A program made the position numbers and the translations under genes. 64,000 nt of DNA, taken from Heterodera schachtii. Its lineage: Eukaryota; Nematoda; Chromadorea; Rhabditida; Heteroderidae. Positions 1-10,694 of this stretch are shown here, piece after piece. The notes beneath the pieces were generated by a model. That model searched no databases. It saw only the letters and a program-made list of their open reading frames with translations, and was not told where the DNA came from. Numbering within the stretch: the first letter of the stretch is position 1; every line of letters begins with the position of its first letter. The stretch lies in the NCBI GenBank assembly GCA_023374025.1, contig SIJG01000001.1:1921787-1985786 (forward strand), written 5' to 3'.

Positions 1-229
1 GCGGCGGCGATTTGTGTCTGATTGAATTTGTTTTCGTTTTTTAAGATTTAAATTAACTAATGCTAATTACTTTTCGATCGATTTAAGAGCCCATTTCCGT
101 CCCAGTCAATTTGAATTGCTTTTGAAATAAATTGGAGCAATCGCTTTCTTCGCGAGTAATTATTTCCTCCTTTTTTGGTCCGATCGTTCGCACAATTTTC
201 ACAGCGACCAAAATTTTTGGCCTAATGAA

Positions 230-960
230 TTAGGAAGAATTGGTTATATATTTTTTTAAATATTTGATTACTTGGCTCATTAATTGGGACGATTCTTCTA
301 AAATGTCCTTTAGACTTTGTTCCGTCAAAACAATTCGCTCTTTCGATTCACTCAGCTGAATTCGGTGACGTTTGGCCAAGAACAGCAGCACAAAAGTCAG
401 ATGCTGTCGCATCGTTTTGACAAGCAGAAAAGCGTCAACATCGAAAAAGGAAACAAATTAATTATGGTAATTAATTATCAGTGATTTATTCACCTGACAA
501 TGATTGTAATTTGTGTTTGGCCCTCATTTCAGTAACAAATAAGCCATTGAGCACTTCACTCAAAGCGGGATCATTATGGACAAGCAATTCTCTTCTGCTT
601 TTGGTCAATTCAAATTCATCAGCCATGGAAGGAGGAACCTTTAAAAGGGCCTAATTAGTGGTGGACTCATTAATAATTAATTAATTAAGCGATTAATACT
701 CTTGGCAATATTCCGAAAATGGCCTCAAATATTCGCTGCTTTTTGCTCAACTCGCAAATAAACTCGCTCAAGTTAAAGTCCGTGCTATTGGCGAGCTCAA
801 TCTTTTGGAATTGTTCATGCCAAAAGGCTGTGTCTGCTAATTGGGCGGGAGAGAGGCGGCGATTGGGCCCATTTTGGGCAAAGCAATTGAAATTTTGCAT
901 TTGGCAATTGGACGAATTTGCAAAAATTAAAAGGAGACAAATTGGAAAAGTGAGAAGCAT
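230..960 (-). CDS. Small secreted protein, function unknown (multi-exon)
   Basis: I do not recognise this family. The start at 960 opens a typical signal peptide (MLLTFPICLLLIFANSSNC) followed by a hydrophilic region with two or three Cys. Exon 1 (960-700) ends in a GTATTA donor at phase 0. Exon 2 (638 to about 494) continues in frame (VPPSMADEFELTKSRRELL...). A third open segment (about 412-230) carries a hydrophobic stretch (HLTFVLLFLAKRH) and a helical, charged C-terminus ending in a TAA. The phase of the last junction is not settled: a donor at the GTTACT inside exon 2 joined to the CAG at about 404 keeps the frame, while the later GTGAAT donor does not. It could be a small secreted effector or an ordinary secretory protein. 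Confidence 0.5.
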
Positions 961-1019
961 TTTTTGGGGAGCGGTTGACAGAATTAGAAATTGAACTTCT
1001 GGAGAAAAAGAAATAAATG

Positions 1020-1195
1020 ATAATTAAAATAAATTAAATGATAAATAAACAAATTAAATTATAATTAAAACAAATTAAATGAAAATTAAATTCAATGATA
1101 ATTAAATAAATTAAATCATGATTAAATAAATTTAAATGATAATTAAAATAAATTCAAATGATAATTAAAATAAATTAAATGGTAATGAAAATAAT
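1020..1195. repeat. Degenerate A/T-rich tandem repeat
   Basis: About seven imperfect copies of a unit like aaattaaatgataattaa, 20-36 bases apart. It lies upstream of the minus-strand gene at 230-960. No coding or regulatory role can be read from it. Confidence 0.7.
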
Positions 1196-1204
1196 GTTCG
1201 CCGT

Positions 1205-1332
1205 TTATATTGGCATTTGGGGGAAGCCCCGCCGGGCATTCCCTCCCCCTCCCGCGCCCGCCTCGCCGTCGCTTTGGCGCCCCCGCGCGAGTCCCCCCGC
1301 CTCCCCCCCCCCGCCCCAATCCCTCCGCTGTT
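1205..1332. other. Isolated GC-rich island in AT-rich DNA
   Basis: About 125 bases that are almost wholly G and C, including a run of C, between stretches that are very AT-rich. Both frames that are open across it are compositional artefacts (Pro/Arg-rich). It may be a remnant of a GC-rich transposon such as those at 26.2 and 46.8 kb, but I see no clear terminal repeats. The stretch from 1333 to about 2000 holds no gene I can support. Confidence 0.6.
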
Positions 1333-2003
1333 TATTATTTATTATTTAATGGACACGTCGCAAAAAACAAAAATTTATCATTTTCAGACTCGAGAATATG
1401 TTTGTAAAAACAATTAACTGATCAATAAGATATTTCGTTTGGGGTTTCCCTTTTCCAACGTCAAAAAGGCAAATTAGGTAATCCATGCAAATATTACATA
1501 TGCCAAGTTTCAATAACATCATTGGCATTGCGTAGTTTTTGGAATTTTATTTCAATTTTATTTCGACATTTAATTTAGTAAAACTAATAAGGAGAATTTG
1601 TATTAATTACTTAAGGTGGTCCACTCCCAACAAAAAGTGCTCTCCACGGACAGTGTGATTAATTAGTTGTTGGATTTTGTAATTAGCAAAAGATAAATAT
1701 TTATCTCTTAATTGGTACTCATTTTTCAAATTTAGTGTTTTTTTTTTGCAATTTCCATTATTTTACACTGACTATATTTAAATGAAATAATGAAATTTAA
1801 TGCGAAAATCATTGGCATTCATTTGTTCGGCACTTTCTGCTGGCAAATTCATTTATCGCCCACTCTTTCAAATTTTGTTCGCCAACCCTCTGAACAAAAA
1901 TGGTTGGCCAAGCTCAACAAATTAAATTTGAAAATAAAGAGGCAAATTCGAAGAATGGCATTGTTTTGTCGGCATCAAAAGGAAATGAGTGGGCAATTAA
2001 TTT

Positions 2004-2366
2004 TTAGAGCAAATTCAATGAAAAAACGGAAGTGTGTGGGTTTAGCAAAGTTATAAAGGGCAAGGAATTTTTTAATTTTTCGACATTGCAAATAAAACCA
2101 TTTTGACAATTCCTTTGATTTTCCTCCGCCAAATTTAACAAATTCCCAAAAATTAAAATGCTTTTCTCCTTCGGCAGTTTCTCCAGCGAAGAAGCGGAGG
2201 CCATCGTTGTCGGAGTGTTCCCTCCGCTCAGATAATCCAAACGGAAATTCACCTCCAAATGGAAATGTTTGTGCTGCTTACAGGGAAAGAAGAAGTGGAG
2301 AGATGGCAAAGAAGCAAAGATTAAGGAAAAGATGAAGAAAAATGATGACAAATTCGAAAAGTGCAA
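2004..2366 (-). CDS. Small secreted protein, function unknown
   Basis: An uninterrupted 120-codon frame begins with a strong signal peptide (FFFIFSLIFASLPSLHFFF around residues 9-27) and continues as a hydrophilic chain with two or three Cys (CKQHKHFHLEVNF near residue 29, NCQNGFIC near residue 86). No domain is recognised. An intron could hide in the second half, because the composition becomes less protein-like after about residue 100. The opposite-strand frame at 1790-2056 does not look coding. Confidence 0.4.
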   Translation of the reverse strand: MHFSNLSSFFFIFSLIFASLPSLHFFFPCKQHKHFHLEVNFRLDYLSGGNTPTTMASASSLEKLPKEKSILIFGNLLNLAEENQRNCQNGFICNVEKLKNSLPFITLLNPHTSVFSLNLL

Positions 2367-2399
2367 TTATTTTCTTATCCAATTGTTTTTTATAAATTT

Positions 2400-3740
2400 G
2401 ACTTGGTGTAAAAAATAAAATATTTTATTCAACAAATCCTTAAAAATCGGCTACATAAAAGTGGCACTCTTTTAAATGTTTTTCCATTTCAAACATGAAA
2501 TTGTATGATCAGTTGGGGTGATATATTTTTAGTTATTAGATCGATTGCAGAACTGTTCTCCTTTTTATCTAGTAATCTTTTTTATGATTTTATCTTGTTT
2601 TCAAAACCTCTTTAATTCCCCTAAAGAATTGCCTCGAAATAACAAAATTCCCAGACACACTCCCTCTTCCCCTTTTATTAATTATTTTTTATAGTATGAA
2701 AATAAAAAAAGCTTAAAAGATATGGATGTTTGAGAAGTTGGAAATTTTGGGCGTTTAAATGCGCGATCCGCGGGATTTTTCTGATCGCGCTCTACGCCTG
2801 TCGTAAAAAACTTCACAAAAATGAAAAAAATAATAATGTAAAATAATTTTTATGAACAAAAAAAAAATTGAAAAAGCTGGTGCTATTTAAAAAGTTAATT
2901 TTGTCTAATTCCGATTTCCTAATCTAAATTTAAACAAAAAATCATAAAAAAGCTTATATCATCCCAAATGATACAAAAAAAAAAAAAAAAATTAAAACCA
3001 AATCGTAAAATTCATCTGTCAATTCTTTGGCTTGCTTTTTTGTTTGTGATCGAAAATTTTTAAAATTTTATTCGGAATATTCTTCACACGCATTAGCTGA
3101 AATTTAATTGAAAATAATTAGGAAAATTACCGGCACTTAATATTTAAGCTGAAGCCTAAACCTAGGCTTAATTTTGAATTTTGTTGAAAATTAAATTTCG
3201 GTTTTTTTGTTCGAGTCAGGGTTCGGTGTTCGAATTTGGTCAAAATGGATGTAATAACCGTGTTCAGCAACCTCAAAACCCCTTAATAATATGTTTTCTT
3301 TTATTTATAAATTTTGAGTTTTTGTTCGAATTTGGGTTCTGGGTTCTGAATTTTGCAAAATAAAGGTCATATTCGTGATCAGCGCCACAAATTACACTAG
3401 AAAAATTATTTAAAATGTATTTTTAGTGCTTTTTATAGTGCGGTCATTTGAGTCCCAGCTGAGTTTGGCACTCCATTTTCGGCACTTTTCATCCTGAAAA
3501 AGGGCAAGCGCGCCCCTAATTCTATTTTTCCAACCCATTTCAAACCTTTTTACATCAATTCTGACCGTTTTTAAGCATTTTTGAGTTTGGGGCCTATGAT
3601 CAATATTTACCGCTTTTTTCAATTTTGTAATTAAAAACAATTATTTTATTAAAGAAAAAAAAATTTAAGAAGCGAAATGTTCAAAAAATATTGATATTTT
3701 AATATTGAACCTTTTAATTTCATTAAAATTATTTGACATT
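2400..3740. other. Intergenic, no gene; holds a dispersed repeat
   Basis: AT-rich DNA with poly-A and poly-T runs. The part from about 3410 to 3640 (reading gcggtcatttgagtcc ... ggcaagcgcgcccctaattc) reappears in opposite orientation at about 49,010-49,180, inside an intron of the first galectin-like gene. This marks it as a dispersed repeat, so the 76-codon frame on its minus strand is not taken as a gene. Confidence 0.6.
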
Positions 3741-3742
3741 TT

Positions 3743-6700
3743 TTAAATTTTAAATAATTGTACCCCTTTTGCCTTTTGCGTTTTTTCTATTTGATCGACA
3801 TTTGACTTATTTTTATGTTTACTGTTGTTAATGGAACTGCTTGATGGAATGTCCGTATTTACGCTAATAGGTGTTGATGGGATGTCTTTTTTTGCACCGC
3901 TTGATGGAATGTCCGTATTTATGCTGACAGGTTTTGATGTAATGTCTTTCTTTGCATTGCTTGATGGGATGTCCTTTTTTGCACTGCTTGGTGGGATGTC
4001 CGTATTTACGCTGCTAGGTGTTGATGGAATGTCCTTTTTCGCACTTCTTGCCAGAATGTCCTCATTTTCCTTTAGTATACGGTCAATTTCGAGCCGTTCA
4101 AATTCATCAACATTTCCATACATTGCACATTTTCCACATAATTTACATTTAGTTGGATTGTCCTCGCAAAACTTCCTTTTTTCATCGCCACAACTTAATT
4201 TGGACAAGAATAAATTATTAAATTCAAATTGGATAATAAATATTATTTAAAATATTTTGACCCGCAAAAATGATTTTCTTTTTCGATGTCGCATTTCTTG
4301 CAGCAGTAACAATGGGTGCCTTTGCAATATTTATAGCTGCAATTTACCTGTTTTAAAATAATTAAAAATAAGTAAAAGTGAATATTTTTAATTGTTAATT
4401 TAGTGAATAAGAAAAATTTACATAATTGCAATTTTCATATTTAATGAATCTTCCGTTGCATTTATTACAAATGTGAATGGTCACATCTGATAATCGCTGT
4501 TCCCTAAATTGGTTAAAAATTCTAATTGAAGCATTTTGTAAACATATAAATTAAGAGATTTGGGTTCAACTAAAATGACTGGCTAAAATTCTGTAAAAAA
4601 AGAATTAAAATTTTTTGAAATTTTGTATGCTCATTAATGCCTTATGTCAAAATTTTTCTCCTGCAAAGTTTCCTAGTGATTCTGTAAACTTTTAACTGAG
4701 TGAGTATAAAAGCCCGTTTATTAGGCAATTAATTATTTTAAATTGCGTTTAGATTTTTTTTATTTCGCTTTTTTTACGTCAATAATTATAATTTCTATGT
4801 GCAAAAAACAAACAAATGCGGAAGAGAAGTGAAATTTTCACAAATCAAAGCATTGTAATGGTCATCTGTCCATGGCACTTTGCATTTTCGGCACCTTTCC
4901 TTGTCACACTGAGGACAATGAAAGAGGCGCTTTTCATCCGCAGAAACGCCCATTTCAACAATAAAATTGCAATGTGGGCAGCTTAAAAATTAATATTTTG
5001 TAATTTTAGATTGATTCCCTTTGTCTGCTAAAAACATTTTTTCGTGCGTTTTAGGCCTCTCCCGGGAAAAATTAAAATTGGAAGTCCTACTCATGTAAAG
5101 GTGAAAAAAGTGGTTTTAAATAAATTTAAAAAAAATGGAGAAAAATTTGGGAACCATTGCACCACCAAAAAAACAACAACATAAAATACATTTAAATATT
5201 TTTATGATGAGAGAAGTAAAAAATATATATTTCTTCGATTTTGCTTTTGAACAGTTTTTAGTGGCAATTTTCAACTTTTTTTTTTAAGTTTTAACACTAT
5301 TTACACCTATTTTGGCACTTTTTTTGCTGTCAACTTTTTTGCTTATGGTCTAATAAAAATGCATAAAATATTAAGTTTAAAAAAAGGCAAAATCCCGAAA
5401 ATTGTAATTAACATAAACATAATTTTTTCTTTTTGTGAATAAAATAATGCGTTTGAATAAATCTAATTCAAAATTACCGTTCCAAATAGTTAAGACCAGC
5501 CATTGCCACATTTAATTCTGCACAATAATTTTCCAAAGCTCCTATTGACTTGACTTCTTTTGGGAGCCAATTTTTTATTTCTTCTTTAATTTATGAAATT
5601 AAATTTAATTAAATTAAATTTAATTAAATTATATCCTTACGCCATGGAATTGGATTTTCACATTTCTTCGCCATACATTTCAGACCAAGCCCACTGCGTG
5701 CGAATGGCATCGTTTCATGTGCCGAATTTGTATACGTCCCAAGGCATTCAATGCAAAAGGCATGGGTTTCTTAAAATAAATGATAAATTTAATAATAATT
5801 AATTTTTATTAATTGCAAATGCCTTCGAGAAAATTTTGAATTTTTTGCAGCTGTTCAGTTTTCGGTTAAAATTTTGTATCAAATTGTCAACTTATGATTA
5901 AAATCCGTTCCCTAATTATAACAAATTGGCACTATTGTATAATGTTTATTTCTAAAAATCCGTTATCCGCCCGTCGTACGTTTGGCCACCCGCTTTTCGA
6001 TTAATCGGTTAAATGTGTTAAATTAGCCGTAACCTTAACTAATCTACCATTTACCTTTATCAACATTCGCCGTTTCATCACAGAAACATAATTTATCAAT
6101 TGGGGCATAATCCCAGCAAATAATGCATTTCATTCGTGGAAATTGGTCATCATTTGCATCATCGGCTTCTTCTTCATTGTTTTGGTGCTCATCAGAAAAA
6201 CCTGCGTTAATTTTGTAATTAGTTTTCGCTTTTTAAATATTCTTGGGCCGCCAAGTTTTGTGAGTTTCATTTGAAAATTCATTTGATTGCCATACAATTC
6301 GGTACAAATTTAGCAAATCGTTTATTTGGCAGTCCTTATCTGTTTTTTTAATATATTAAATCTTTACCGTTTTGCATTAATTTTTCGGAGACTTTCATTT
6401 GGTTTTCATCAATTAATAAACTTTTGATTTCTTGTGAGCCGTTGTCATCAGTAGGGATACGATTTTTAGGCTCTAAAAATTGCCAAAATAGGTAGGTTCT
6501 AGGCTCTAAAAAACCCCAAAAATAGGCACTAAAAACCACATTTTTAGGGGTGTAAAATGACAAAATTTATTCAAAAAAGTTAAAAAAATTAGGTCAAACC
6601 AGTATTGAGATAAATAATTTTTTTAATCAAAAATTCTTATTAAGAATAAATAAATAAATTTTGGAGATGCATTTTTGAAAATTTTTCATTTCTTAGGGGT

Positions 6701-7210
6701 GTATTTTTGAAATTTCTCGGGTCGATTCTCAGGCGTGTATTTTTGAAAAAATTTTTGGGTCGATTCTTAGGGGGTGTATTTTTCATTTTTATTGCATTTT
6801 TGTTAATAATTTTGGGCAAAATGCCAAAATAGGCAAAAATAGGCTCTTTCAAAATTTTTTAGGCTTTTTAGGCGCTAAAAATAAAAGCCTAGAAAATAGG
6901 CACTAATAACTCGAAAAGTAGCTTAACAACAGCCCAAAAAAACCATGTTTTTCGTGCGTTTCAGGCCACGGGGAGCTCAGGAAAAAAATAGGCTTTTGCC
7001 TAAAAATCGTATCCCTAGTCATCAGAACCTAATTTATTAATAAATTTATTTACAAAATATGCAATTATTACCATCTTCAAACAATTTATGCAAGCCAATT
7101 GATAAGTCATCATCAGTGCTCAAACGGCCAGGACTTGGGGCATGAATTTCTTTGGCCAATACACAAAATAAAACAATTTGTAATGTGCACGCAAAAAATA
7201 TTTTTAGCAT
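3743..7210 (-). CDS. Secreted RNF216/TRIAD3-like RBR E3 ubiquitin ligase
   Basis: Nine exons splice into 1413 nt (470 residues plus stop): 7210-7072, 6472-6368, 6201-6055, 5769-5641, 5583-5478, 4981-4814, 4503-4422, 4347-4262 and 4193-3743. Every junction agrees in phase. Residues 1-24 form a signal peptide (MLKIFFACTLQIVLFCVLA...). RING1 starts at CIIC and ends at HAFCIECLG. The IBR reads CPHCNFIVEM...FHCPQCDKERCRKCKVPW. RING2 reads ICNKCNGRFIKYENCNY, then CSYKYCKGTHCYCC...HFCG. The Cys of ENCNY sits where RBR ligases carry the catalytic thioester Cys. The DEKRKFCEDNPTKCKLCGKC segment matches the Cys-rich stretch after RING2 in RNF216. RBR ligases take ubiquitin from an E2 onto that Cys and pass it to a substrate. 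The tail has imperfect AKKDIPS/VNTDIPS repeats. A secreted form suggests delivery outside the cell, perhaps as an effector; that is inference. A host-cell role or a simple ER-lumen artefact cannot be separated from sequence. Confidence 0.85.
6452..7017. mobile_element. hAT-like MITE inserted at exon 2 of the RBR ligase
   Basis: 566 bp bounded by inverted ends tagggatacgatttttagg and cctaaaaatcgtatcccta, with a perfect 8-bp target duplication gtcatcag at 6444-6451 and 7018-7025. Internal sequence is rich in taggcactaaaa-like words and has no transposase. An 8-bp duplication with TAGGG-type ends fits hAT-type non-autonomous elements. A diverged relative lies near 30.96-31.31 kb (shared words around ttaagctacttttcgagttattag). 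Confidence 0.9.
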
Positions 7211-7903
7211 TTTTTAATAATTAAACAATTTAAAAAAAAATTCACTTAATTACTAATAAGGTTTAATTATAAACCAATTAATTTAAAATAAAAAGCGGTG
7301 GAATTTTCTTGTAAATTTTTTATTATATAATTGCAGTGAATTAAGTTTGAAATAAATTATTAATAAATATTTTTATTGTTATTTTATTGATTTCTTTCCA
7401 CAAAAAAAGAATGACGCAACATATTAACGTAAATGATATTAATAAATATCATGTAATGAATAAAAATAATTTTTGAAAGATTTTTATTATCTCTAACCCT
7501 TTCAAAAATGGTCATCTTTATTTTTATTTTCACTAATAGGGCATGCTGAGATTAATTTAAACCGGGGATTGAACTGAGAGAAAATCTCGAGCATTACCAA
7601 AAAAGGATCCGTCTGGAAATTGTTTAAATTTAAGGGTCGAATTTCTTAATTATGTTCCCCAAAAAGGGCCAATGAAAGAAATTTATCAAAAATAGTTTAA
7701 ATTTGGCACAGACATTTATCTTGGTCAAATAAGTGTTTTCTGATATGTTAGTGATCTAAACCTTATGAAACTCTTTTTAGACCATGCTTATTCATCAATG
7801 TCAAAAAATCGAACTAGCCAGGAGATTAGCAACTCAAAACCTCTGGGGAAGGGATTTTCTAGTGTTTATCTCGAAGCCAAGTATAATACTTCACAAGAAA
7901 AAA

Positions 7904-7985
<82 letters not shown>

Positions 7986-8270
7986 AAAAACAAGGATTTC
8001 TGTAAAAACTGTAAATATAACGGGAATTTTTGTACGCAACCCCAAAAGAAGAAAATGTTTTTCCTACTATTCGGAGCATAAAGAATCCAAGAAATAATGT
8101 ATTTAATAAAATCCTACCCTTAACGATCCTATTAATGAGTTTATTAAAATAAATCATATTCCCATTTAAGATTTTTTTTTTTTTTTTTTTGTAAAATTTC
8201 ATTCGTTTTTTGTTCAGGTTTTATAAATAAAAAAGAATTTATTATTAAATTATTGGAATTATCAATTTTT
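7211..8270. repeat. Intergenic AT-rich DNA with long (AT)n microsatellite
   Basis: About 38 uninterrupted AT dinucleotides run from roughly 7907 to 7981; the 'proteins' read across it (YIYIYI) are artefacts. The rest of the interval shows no gene, though the promoter of the RBR ligase should lie just after 7210. No clear TATA or initiator element could be assigned in such AT-rich DNA. Confidence 0.85.
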
Positions 8271-8272
8271 TT

Positions 8273-8482
8273 AAGCTCCGTAAGAAGCCTTCACTTTCAT
8301 TGCGCCTTTGGGTTTTGAACACCCAATGACTTGCGCATACGCTAAACTCTTTGGTCCGTGTTTCAAGACGGGTCGAACAGATAACCGGCTTTTACACCGA
8401 GAACGCACAACTGAGAGCCCGAGCTGGACCGAACTGGTTGCTGGTACGTGTCGCACGCGACCGCCACCGACCCCCAGCTCGA
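8273..8482 (-). rRNA. 28S rRNA fragment (D2-D3 region), isolated
   Basis: On the minus strand this reads a core of nuclear large-subunit rRNA. The near-universal D2-D3 block gacccgtcttgaaacacgg is the reverse complement of about 8355-8373. Next comes gcgcaagtcattgggt, then aacccaaaggcgcaatgaaa and gtgaaggcttcttacggagc. Only about 210 bases are present, with AT-rich non-ribosomal DNA on both sides, so this is a dispersed fragment and not a functional rDNA unit. A run of seven A follows the ribosomal part on the minus strand, which could be a retroposition tail or chance. Confidence 0.85.
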
Positions 8483-8615
8483 AAAAAAAATGATTTTTCA
8501 AAAAACAAGTTTTCAAATCTATCCTATGAATTCATAAATACGTTATTCATCAGCCAATTTCATAATTATTTTAGTGCTTTAAAAGAAAAAATACTATAAA
8601 TTAAATTTTAAATTT

Positions 8616-8874
8616 ATGAATGGATTTTGTTTTTCTTGCCATATGTATATATCCAATTCAATGGATTATTGTTTTTCTTGTCATATGTATATATCCAATT
8701 CAATGGATTTTTGTTTTTCTTGTCATATGTATATATCCAATTCAATGGATTTTTGTTTTTCTTGCCATATGTATATATCCAATTCAATGGATTTTTGTTT
8801 TTCTTGTCATATGTATATATCCAATTCAATGGATTTTTGTTTTTCTTGTCATATGTATATATCCAATTCAATTA
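8616..8874. repeat. Minisatellite, six copies of a 42-bp unit
   Basis: Units begin at about 8621, 8662, 8704, 8746, 8788 and 8830 and are nearly identical (atggatttttgtttttcttg, then tcatatgtatatatccaattca). The first spacing is 41 bases, the others 42. Because 42 is a multiple of three, several frames stay open on both strands and give false repeat proteins. Confidence 0.95.
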
Positions 8875-9040
8875 AAATGTCAGCAAAAATTGAACAATTT
8901 AAAATTACTTAAATTAGTTAATCACATTTGCTGAATTTTTCAGCAATATTTTGTATTGTGAACGATTTTGATAATATATCAAATGACATATCACTTTAAC
9001 ATGATCATAATGAGGCCAAAATTGGACAATCATTCCCCCG

Positions 9041-9589
9041 TCACTGATTAAGAACACGGCGAATCATTTCCTCCGCCCAATCCCTGGTGCCGAAGTTGTA
9101 GTTCGAGCGCATGCCATCGTAAGCACGCTCAATGTCCGGATAAGCCCTGTTCACCATCCAAACGGTCGAATTTGCTGTGTTGGCCATCCGTCCGAAACGC
9201 TTAAACTTTCCTTGAGGGGAGATGCCATAAGTGACGTGCACGACTCGGTCACATTGGTCACATTTGTACTCCACCTCCACGGCCCAACGAGTCCAATTTT
9301 CAGTCACTGTTCAAAAAGACAGAATTTTTATTTATTTATTTATTAATTAAAATTTACACGGTTTTCTTTTACCTTTCGAAAGGCCACCACACGCTTCAGA
9401 TTGGACTTGGAAAAGTTTTCCAATTGTTTTCAATTCTTTGTCCTTATCATCGATAAGGGGAACTAAGGTACTAAGCGCAGAAGCACCAACGGCAAGCATA
9501 TCAAACGATCTTTTGTCGCTACTGTCAGCAATATGATACTCTGACTGAAACATGGAATACCAATAATTCAGCTGAATTGTGAAAGGCAT
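9041..9589 (-). CDS. Unrecognised 160-residue protein with a CxxC motif
   Basis: Two exons, 9589-9373 and 9306-9041, join in phase across a short intron (GTAAAA donor, ACAG acceptor) to give 160 residues ending in a TGA. The first exon is alpha-helical in character (MLAVGASALSTLVPLIDDKD). The second has YKCDQCDRVV, a possible zinc knuckle half, and a C-terminal helix (DWAEEMIRRVLNQ). A TAA lies four codons upstream of the first Met in frame, supporting that start unless an upstream exon joins differently. There is no signal peptide. I recognise no family. Confidence 0.55.
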
Positions 9590-9762
9590 TGTCCATTTTT
9601 AACTGCTGATATAGGGATTTTGAACAGTTGGTTCCTGAGACTCAAGTACTTATTAAAAAACAAAAACAGACATCATCGAAAAAGCAGACAATTAAAAAAA
9701 TGATGGTCAGGATTTAGAAAACCAATATTAATTAAAGTGCAATTTACCAGGGTAATGCTGAT

Positions 9763-10620
9763 GGAACGAAGACGCGACCAAGGACATAACAGTAATCCTC
9801 ATGGATAAAGCTAGAACTGCTGCTGGTGCTGGGGCTGTTGCCCATTGTTGAATTCAGAGAAAATAAAAGTTGGAAAATTTACTTCTAAATTAGTAAAATG
9901 CGGAAAATTAGGACTTTATTTTGATTAGTTTGTCAAAATTTGGCTTCTTATCTTAATGTTAAATTAAAGTTAGAATATTTTTGTACGGTATTGCGGGATT
10001 AATAAGCAGATGGGAAGAACTAATCATGCAAATAATAAGTGGCAAAGTTAATTTGTATTAACGGGAGGATTTTTCGCAGAAATTGTTTTCGCCAGAGAAT
10101 GAATGGTCATCTGCCGTTGTTTGATCCCCTTCTTCTTTGAGATGTAAATTCGAAATAATAACTTATATAATCAACTGCACCGCCGGCGCCGATGTTTTTT
10201 GGATAATGACAAAATAAATATGGAAGCGACCACAAACTGCAAAGATCAAAGGGGTAAACTTTGGTGTTGATCAGCAAAGTAAATAATTGAGCAGAGATCA
10301 CTCACTCCTTCACACTGACCGAACCCAATCTGAGATACACTCCCAAAAATATGATCAATTTGTCGATGGTAATTACCTACTGTAAGTTGGACCTTTCATA
10401 AGAATTACTGTACCTTTTGGGAACTGATCATCTCGTCTGTGTCTCTTGGAATTTTGACACTTTTGAAAGTCATTACAGCAGAATTTGCACTAAAAACGGT
10501 GACCACACTTATAAAATTGGTACTCATTTTTTGCATGTGTTTTGCCATTTCGTGCCTTTTGGGTTTAATTAAAATACTTAAAATTCGGTTTCGACAAAAT
10601 GAGAACATTTTAAATATCAT
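9763..10620 (-). other. Possible extra exons upstream of the 9.0-kb gene
   Basis: Two short open segments have plausible donors on the minus strand. The first is about 9844-9766 (Ser-rich N-terminus, then HEDYCYVLGRVFVPSALP, donor GTAAAT). The second, about 10542-10405, starts MAKHMQKMSTNF and ends MISSQK before GTACAG. I could not join either in frame to the exon at 9589, so they may be 5' exons of another transcript or chance frames. The rest of the interval shows no other gene. Confidence 0.2.
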
Positions 10621-10694
10621 TAAATCTTCGCCACATGTTTTAACAAATTATTTTTCAAATACAAATAAAGAAATCGGAAAAAGGGATATGTCAT

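Noticed and set aside
7765..8202. Several open frames across the (AT)n repeat
   Set aside because: They read YIYIYI through a simple repeat in several frames on both strands, with no start or splice evidence.
8271..8599. Open frames of 60-80 codons at 8.3-8.6 kb
   Set aside because: They overlay a 28S rRNA fragment.
8614..8934. Repeat proteins of 14-residue units on both strands
   Set aside because: The 42-bp minisatellite is a multiple of three, so all these frames stay open by arithmetic; no signal or domain supports coding.
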